Below are positions 57,230 to 64,000 of a stretch of 64,000 bases of DNA, piece after piece (the stretch's first letter is position 1; every line of letters starts with the position of its first letter). The notes below the pieces were generated by a model. It did no database searches. It was not told the DNA's origin and worked only from the letters and a program-made list of their open reading frames with translations. The DNA lies in NCBI RefSeq assembly GCF_020360975.1, contig NW_025408674.1, positions 1,736,001 to 1,800,000 on the forward strand. Direction: 5' to 3'. A program made the position numbers and the translations under genes. This DNA is from Hirsutella rhossiliensis (taxonomy: Eukaryota; Ascomycota; Sordariomycetes; Hypocreales; Ophiocordycipitaceae).

Positions 57230-59750
57230 ACTAATAGAAAGGGCGCGATAATAATAGGTAAGGTTCTCTTCCTAAGTATATAAGTAAGTAAATAAACTAT
57301 TAATAGAACTTTTCTCCTTTACTATAATCTTTTTCCCTTTATATCCTTTATTCCTCCCTTTACCTATAAGCTACTTATTTAGCTCTTTCTTATTTTTACT
57401 CGCGTACTTCCTTCTTTAGATAATTATCTACTACCCCCTATATACGCTCCTAAGTATTCGCGCTTATTATTCTTAGAAGCGTTAAGGAAATAAAGTAGTT
57501 AGCGTCTTTACTAGTCTATAGCTTTAAGTATAGCTAGATTAAATAAGCTATAAAGTCTTATAGGCTAATCGTTATTACGTTATTAATAGTCCTACGTAAA
57601 TATATAGAATTATAGTTATTAATATCCTAGCGGTAGTTTTAATATATTCCTAGGTTTTTAACTCCTTTAACTTAAGAGGGCTTAAAACCTAGTATAAACC
57701 TTATAAAGACCGTAGCTAAAGAGGCTATTACTATACTTCGTTTCTAGGGAGTAATAGGGCGTGCTATAAGCGTTACTAGAGTCTTTAGCCTTAGGGTAAT
57801 TAACCGAGCGCCTAGTAATTTTAAAGTCCTAGGGCGAGTTAGTAGTCGGGCTATCTACCTTTCTTCCCTACTAGCTCCTTATTAGGTTATCGGCGGGGGT
57901 ATAGTTATAAGTCTTTCGCTCCTCTATATATTTAAAGGAGTCGTTAGTAGCGGGCGAGGAGTAAGCCTAATTAGCTATATATTAGAGGGGGAGAATAAAG
58001 GCATCGTTTCTATATAGATAAAGGGACTAGTAAGGGCGCTTAGCTTTCTCCTTTATAGGCTCTAGGGTAGGGATCCTATCTTAAGGTTATTTAGGGAAAG
58101 GCTACTTAGTTTAAATAAGGAGCTCGATTCGGTTAACGCTTAAGGTAACGAAGGACTAGGTTTATTCTCGATTCCTATCGGCGTAATTAAATAGTTAGAG
58201 GTCTTTTTAAGGAGGAGTTTCGTAAAGAAACCGTATATAGCTTAAGCGATCGGGTTAGGTTGCTCTATAAGAGTAGCTAGCGTAGATAGCTCTTTTCTTA
58301 CTTTCCTTACTATATAAGCTAGTTCTACGTTTCTTTAAAGCGGTAGTCTTTATCTAGTAGGCCTATCTAGGAGGTTAACTACCTCTAGGACTTCTTAGAG
58401 GTCTTATTCTTCCTAGTCTCCTAAGATAATATAGTTATATTAGTAAATCCGCTCGCTCTTAGGAATCCTTATAGGAAAGACTCCGCTAAAGGTTATTAGA
58501 CTTTAATTAGATAGTATCTTTTATAGTTATCTAACCCTACTATTAAACTACTAGGAAACTCTACCGCCCTATAATATTACTTACGTATAATTAAGCTCGT
58601 TTACCGCGATAGCTTAGATTCTATATATTAGCCTATCGATATAGCCTTTTATACTTATCCTCTCGTCTAGCTTAAAGAAATACTAGTCTTAGTATAAGAT
58701 TTTATTTATTTATAGGGCTTCTTATATTGCCCTATACCTTTACTTTAGAATTACTTTAACCTTTAGGTATCGCTACTTAATTATCTTAAGGTATAGCCCG
58801 ACTATACCTTTAACTTAGTATTAGATTATTATTAAGGCTAAGTAGCTATATTCTTACCCTTCCTACTAAGTAGTATAAGGGACTAGTATATAAGTAAAGT
58901 TATAAGGAACTTAAAGGATATAAAGAAACTACTACTATACTTATAGGAACGTATAAAGTCTACCGTGCCGTCCCTCTTTCTAAGTATTAAAAACGATTAA
59001 GTTTCCTTCCCTATAGTCCTAGAGGAACGCTCCTTAGTAGAGTCCCCTTTTATCTAGTCCTACTAAAAAGTTAATAACTCCGGTTATATACCTTTATTTA
59101 TACGTAAAGCGATTAAGGTTAAAGGTAGGAGCGGTAAACTTAATTAAATACTCTTTATTGTTTAAGCATTTATAGTACTTTATATATCTATCTTCTATAT
59201 CTTTAATAGGTTCCCCTTAATAGTTAGTATAAACTAATAGTAGGTAAGGTAAGGGGTATACTACGTTCTCGATACCTCTTATTAAGATCTTAATTATCGC
59301 GCTAAGGCTAAAGCTTATAGCTTATCGTTTATCGATAGCTCTATAAAGAAAGTTATATATGTCGACGATATACTCTTCTTAGTAGGCCTTATTCCTAGTA
59401 AATCCGTTTATCTTTTTAACGCCCTTATATATTATCTAAGCGTCTTTAAGGGTAATATCCTACCGTTTAATAGGGCCCGTTAATATTAAGTACTAACGAT
59501 CTCTATAAATATATTAAAGAGGTTACTTTTACCTATAAACGTCTTATTAGTCTTAGTCTATAAATATTTCCTTATTTTTAGCGTAAAAGCGCCCTTTACT
59601 GCCTTTTACTTTAACTTCGCTATAGTAAGTAAGTAAAATAAAGCTCTTACTCCTAAATAGTAGTACGCTAAAGAAGATAGCGGTATTCTTAGGGAGGTCT
59701 ATAGCTAGGCCTAGGATACTATTTAGGTTCGCCGCTATATCTTAGGAAAG
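57230..59750 (-). pseudogene. unidentified extra reading frame 2 of gypsy-4B
   Basis: Minus-strand counterpart of 46490-48990 with the same blocks (DLPKNTAIFF, KGYIDRLIYRIQAIAVNELN, PIRIPKSERIYQYNYIIL). It keeps the same frame, only RIP stops, and a C-terminal Pro/Asn-rich tail. Having two independent decayed copies allows the ancestral frame to be compared. Function unknown. Confidence 0.6.
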
Positions 59751-59903
59751 GGTAGAGTAAGCGAAAGAGAGGGAGAAGATAAGATTAAATAGTTAGGGTA
59801 AGTAGTTTTAAGTTATAACGCTAAGAGGCTAAGAGGGTATTATATATATATATAAGAGTTATATTAATAGAGGGGATCGTTATAAGTAGGGAAGTATATA
59901 AAG

Positions 59904-59929
59904 TATATATATATATATATATATATATA
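59904..59929. repeat. (TA)n microsatellite
   Basis: Thirteen TA units followed by a purine-rich GAAGGAAGAA stretch to 59967, between the two extra frames. Copy A has a shorter form at about 46395-46350. Confidence 0.9.
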
Positions 59930-60019
59930 GAAGGAAGAAGAAGGAAGGAAGAAGAAGGGTATAGTAAGAGGAATAAATAGTTATTAAAGCGCGCGGTTAT
60001 TAGTTACTTTAGCTAGCCT

Positions 60020-61740
60020 CTATAGCGGTAAGGTCTTAAGCGTATTTAGGGGTTACGCTTAAATAGCTTCTTTTACTAGTTATTAATTAGTAAGCTATTT
60101 AATCTCTACCCTTTTTTTCTCTTCTTTACTCTTTTTATTCCTTTTCTTCCTCTCCTCTCTTCTATCTTTTTTATTTTTCTAGACTACTACCTCTTATCTT
60201 CTTCTTTTATAACTACCTCTTCTTCCTTATTATATCTTATAAGACCGCTAAACTTAAAACTAAAGAGCTACTAGATATCGTTAACCTCTTTTTAACTACT
60301 CTTTTATAACTTTCCTTTATTACTACTACTCTTTTTACTTAGAATTATTATACTAAGGTCTTTCCTTTTTATATAAAGTACTTTTAAGTAATAACTATTT
60401 AACTTATCTAATCTCGCTTAGCTTATTTTAACCGTCTTCTTTTATAGATCTATAGTTACTTTAAGACCTAGGTCTATAGTAGAAATAATATTAGTTACTA
60501 AGGGTTTCTAATTTATATAGAAATTGCCTTTTAGTTATAGGTTCCGTTAAAAGCTCCCGATATCGTTAGGATTAAAGCGCGTAGTCGCTCTCCTCTCTCT
60601 TACTTTCTCGAAAGTATACTAGGTTAGTATAATTAAATCGTCTTCTATACCCTTTATTATAGACGTTAGCTAGTAACCTATATCCTTATAGAAATCGCTT
60701 ATCCGCGTAGATACTTCTTTTCTTAGCTTAGTTTAAGGCGGTAAGAATACTCTTAAGTAGTCTTAATTGCTTTATATAGAACTTATAATCCTCGCCTTTA
60801 TTAAGGGTATATTCGAACTTATTAAATAACTATAACTTTTACTTATAAGCACGTTATATTTCCTTTTTATAAGTATATCTCTCTTTTAGGTACTATTAGC
60901 GGTTCTTACGCTAATTACGTTTAGGATTCGACTAAGGCGCCCGTTTATAAATAGCGGTACTTCCTTAGATACTATAGGGCTACTTATAACCTTAATAGAT
61001 TCGCTAACTATATATATAGTTATAATTTCTATACTAACTTTAAGACTAATAAATTTTACGATAAGTATATTAATAATAAGACCGCCCTTTATCTTCTTTA
61101 TAATATCCTTAATCCCTTTAGTCTTACTAAGGATTTAAAGGAAGGGGAGGAAATTAACCTTATACTTATTTTACCTAGAAAGAGATTATATAGGTTTAAT
61201 AAGCTCTTTCTTAAGTAATAATTAAATAGTCTTTAAGTTCGCTTTATAGTAGTCTATAATAGGTTTACTAAGAGTAGGTAGCCTTATTTAGTCGCTATCT
61301 TTAATAGTAAAAGTTTTTTTCTTAAGGTTATATACGTTTAATTTAATAAGTCGAAAATATATTAAAATTTATCTTATAGGCGCGTTTATTTTTACTACGG
61401 TAGGTCTCCTCTTTTATAATAAAGAATAAACGTCCCTATCTACGAAGTAAAAAATCCTATTCTTAAGGGAGGTAGGTAGTAAGAATATTCGTTTTCTTAC
61501 TCTATTATTTAATTATATCTCTATTTATCTTCTTTAAGGTAGTAGAGGGTAGGTTATTATTAAGAAAGGGTAAGAAATATTATCTTTATTTACTTAGGGA
61601 GCTTTAAGTAGAAAATATAAAATAGTAAGGTAGTAGGTAGGGCGCTTATAAATATCTTAGCTACTATAGTCGTCCTTCGATTAAATAGTTAGACGGTGCT
61701 TTAGTTACTAGTTAGGTTCTAGTATACTTCTTACGATAGT
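60020..61740 (-). pseudogene. unidentified extra reading frame 1 of gypsy-4B
   Basis: Minus-strand counterpart of 43990-45740. Readable blocks: GLIINILIVKFISLKVSIEI, VPLFINGRLSRILNVISVR, STRISDFYKDIGYQLTS, IGSFQRNL, LSIIILSKKSSSNKG, ending in a Lys/Arg/Glu-rich tail near 60190-60110. It is less damaged than copy A. Family not recognised. Confidence 0.6.
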
Positions 61741-61979
61741 TATAGATTTTTATCTTTATTACCTTTTCCTCCCTAGCTCCTTTTTACCTCTTCCTTTTCT
61801 CGTTAAATTAGCGTCTTTAGGGCTCCTATATAGAGATCCTTTTTTACTTTACTAAGTTATAGTAGCTAAACCTTAATTATATACCTTAGGCCTTTCTTAG
61901 GTAATTATAGTCGCTCTTCTTTCTCTTCTTAGCTTTAATCCTTCTAAGGTTTATTAAGGAGTCGTTGCGACTATAGTAC

Positions 61980-63705
61980 TATTTAATCTAAGGCTTCTTT
62001 ACTTAGTAAGAGTAGTAAATTATTTACTTTATTTATTATTTCTTCTTTCCTCCTTTTATTAAGAGTAGTCTTATCCTAAAGTAACTAGTCGTCCTTAGTA
62101 GAGTACTACTAACCTTCCTTATCCTTTTTAAACTTCTTTAGATACTCTCTTAGGATTATCTTATTAAGTACGATTCTATCTAAAGTCTTAATCCTATACG
62201 CCCTAGACTACTCCGAGCGCGATACTACTTAAAAAGGACCGTTCTACCTTATTTAATACTTAGCTTACTTCCTTAGATTATTTAATCGTCTTATATTAAA
62301 TAGTAAGATAAGGTCTCTAGGTTATAGGCTTTCTTTCCTTATTATATACTTATTAGCTTTATCTATCCTCTTTACTAATCGATTCCGATATCTTATTACT
62401 TTTTTCTTAGCTTCTTCTATATCTTTTTCTTTCCTTTTTAAAACTTATACTTATACTTTAAATAATTCTTCTCTTATCTTTACTTCGTCCTAGTTAATTA
62501 GTCGCTAAGTTAAGTATTTTACCTTAAAAGGTAGTACTAGTTCCTATCTATATAGTAGGTAGAAAGCTAATATTCTATAAGACTCTTTAACTACTATTTA
62601 GTCTATAAGGATTACTTAGTTAAGGTATTTAATCTACTTACCCTTTTTCTCTACTATTTTTATAAGTACTATTATTAACCTTTAGTGCCCTTATTTTACT
62701 ACTACGTTTACCTTTAGATTATATACTAAAGTTTAGATAACTTTAACGCCTATATCCTCTAGGATATACTTAAAGTTTTTCTTTATTTTAGGCCCTCTAT
62801 CGATTATAGCGTATAGTATTATACTATACCTATAAATAATAGAGAGTATAAATTTAGTTATAGCTCCTACGGTAATTTCCTTAACTAAGGTTACTTCTAC
62901 CTATCTAGTAAGGTCGTCTTATACTTCTATAAGGTATAAATACCTATAATTAAATAGTATATACTAGCTATTAAAGTAAATCTTACTTATAGGGTAGCTA
63001 AGCGCGGTCGCAGTTATAACTTCCTAGGGTCTCTTAGTCATAAAGTATTAGCATCCTTTATAAGAAGAGATTACGCTATAAATATTATTCTAAAAGCTAG
63101 CTTATTAATACCTATTCTTTATAAACGTATATATAACTTATTATCCTTTATATCTTATTTACGCGTAGTACTTTACGATAATCCTTTTCCGTTCTTTTAG
63201 GTTATCTACGACTAGTATAAGTCCCCTTTCTTCCTTCTTAAGGAGTCGCTAAAGCTTTTAATCTTTAACGTAGAAATTTAGACTCTTTAGACGTAGCTTC
63301 CTATAGTCTTATTTAAAAAGGCCCTCCGGCCGTTTTAACGTTTAAAGGAAGTCTATAATTATCCTCGATTCCTTTAAGTAGTCCCCTTATAGCTTAGTCC
63401 CTTATACTACGTTTAAGTAAAAGTCTATAAATTGTTTAATATCGCTTTTTATTTCCCTATCTAATATATTAGAAGGTCCTTTAGGCTTTCTTAAGAGTCT
63501 ATTAGCTATACTATTCTTCTTACCTTTAACGTATTATATAATAAAGTCGAAGAGGAAAATATAGCTTATTTAGTAAGTTATTATAGCTCTAAGAACGTCT
63601 TTAAGGGCACCTTTTAGTTAATTAACTAAGACTTATATATTAGTTTCTAGGATAAAATATACGCTATATAGGTATATTCTTAGTCTCCTAAGCGTACTTA
63701 ATATA
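61980..63705 (-). pseudogene. gypsy-4B pol remnant: RNase H end and integrase
   Basis: Reverse of about 41390-43690. Integrase is uninterrupted here: ELVLPFKVKYL-like follows directly after the AFYLL block near 62560, where copy A has the 696-bp solo LTR. RIP stops throughout. Confidence 0.83.
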
Positions 63706-64000
63706 TCTTAAGGTATATAAGTAAAAGCGGAATTTTAGGAAATTAAGGAATTACGTAAGACTACGTAATAAAGGGGAAGAAGGAGTATAAGGTAGGATTT
63801 TTAACGGAATTTATTAGTAGTATATTAGTATATAGAAGAGGTATTAAAGTTAATAATTCTTTATCTATCTACTAGCGGATATACTGTCTTATATAGATAA
63901 TTATAGCTAAACGGAAGAACCTTTTAGGACTAGATTTAGGCTGCCGTATAGCCCTAAGACTAGGGAATTCCGTGATATCTCAAGTAAATCTAAAAGTGTC
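63706..64000 (-). repeat. copia-A LTR, continues beyond window end
   Basis: Starts tcttaaggtatataag like 18023 and follows that copy to the window edge. It inserted into gypsy-4B RNase H; whether a whole copia-A follows cannot be seen. Confidence 0.85.

Larger units (their letters stand above)
56819..63705 (-). mobile_element. Ty3/gypsy family 4, copy B, 3' half, minus strand
   Basis: 3' LTR (56819-57197), the two extra frames and pol back to RNase H. Truncated at 63705 by a copia-A LTR at the point equal to about 41390 in copy A. It lacks the solo LTRs found in copy A, thus providing their empty sites. RIP is slightly milder than in copy A. Confidence 0.88.

Noticed and set aside
59904..59929. 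(TA)n as a centromere or origin marker
   Set aside because: Microsatellite between two frames of a retroelement, also present in short form in the other copy; no support for such a role.
41390..63705. Inverted repeat as a mating-type or segmental gene duplication
   Set aside because: Both arms are copies of one gypsy element with defined LTRs; no host gene is included.
1..64000. Mitochondrial or bacterial AT-rich DNA
   Set aside because: The AT-richness comes from RIP in eukaryotic LTR elements; CpG is kept, and no mitochondrial or bacterial gene is present.
1..64000. CRISPR array, tRNA or rRNA genes, telomere repeats
   Set aside because: No regularly spaced direct repeats, cloverleaf candidates, rRNA blocks or TTAGGG arrays were seen when reading both strands.

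Overview
This is DNA from a filamentous ascomycete (Pezizomycotina-type fungus), most likely a gene-poor, repeat-rich heterochromatic block. Nearly the whole window lacks CpA and TpG dinucleotides while keeping CpG. The decayed coding frames are closed almost only by TAA/TAG at former CAA, CAG and TGG codons. That is the signature of repeat-induced point mutation (RIP), a fungal process that mutates C to T in duplicated DNA, and it differs from CpG-methylation decay. I see no bacterial operons, rRNA, tRNA or CRISPR.

Layout: 1-30325 is a nest of LTR retrotransposons. A Ty3/gypsy element (family 1, copy A) ends at 3143 and lies in a Ty1/copia element (family A), whose remnant is split again by a complete gypsy family 2 element (3487-10453). 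Then come the copia-A 3' LTR (11060-11627), copia family B fragments, another copia-A LTR carrying a small TRIM-like insertion, a gypsy-2-related fragment (gypsy 3, 14624-18022, minus), a second copia-A (18023-22058, minus) and a full gypsy-1 copy B (22059-29922, minus). At 30570-32670 there is an unmutated island with the only convincing intact gene, a secreted HsbA-type (hydrophobic surface binding) protein (31128-31649, minus). A 333-bp MITE-like element and a Tc1-like DNA transposon with 63-bp inverted repeats (32674-34226) follow.

From 35747 to 63705 two copies of a very large gypsy element (family 4, about 12.5 kb when nested insertions are subtracted) sit tail to tail. Copy A (plus) holds two solo LTRs, and its 3' LTR is split by a complete copia-B element (49129-55494). 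Copy B (minus) lacks all three insertions and so supplies uninterrupted reference sites. Both copies carry two extra sense reading frames between pol and the 3' LTR that I cannot identify.

Three further points stand out. The gypsy 1, 2 and 3 families each carry a degraded antisense reading frame downstream of pol, with a Cys-x2-Cys type motif in family 1. One solo LTR (45768-46267) is essentially free of RIP although it sits inside a heavily mutated element, so it arrived later or escaped. All retroelement pol genes shown are dead (stops, and catalytic Asp changed to Asn).
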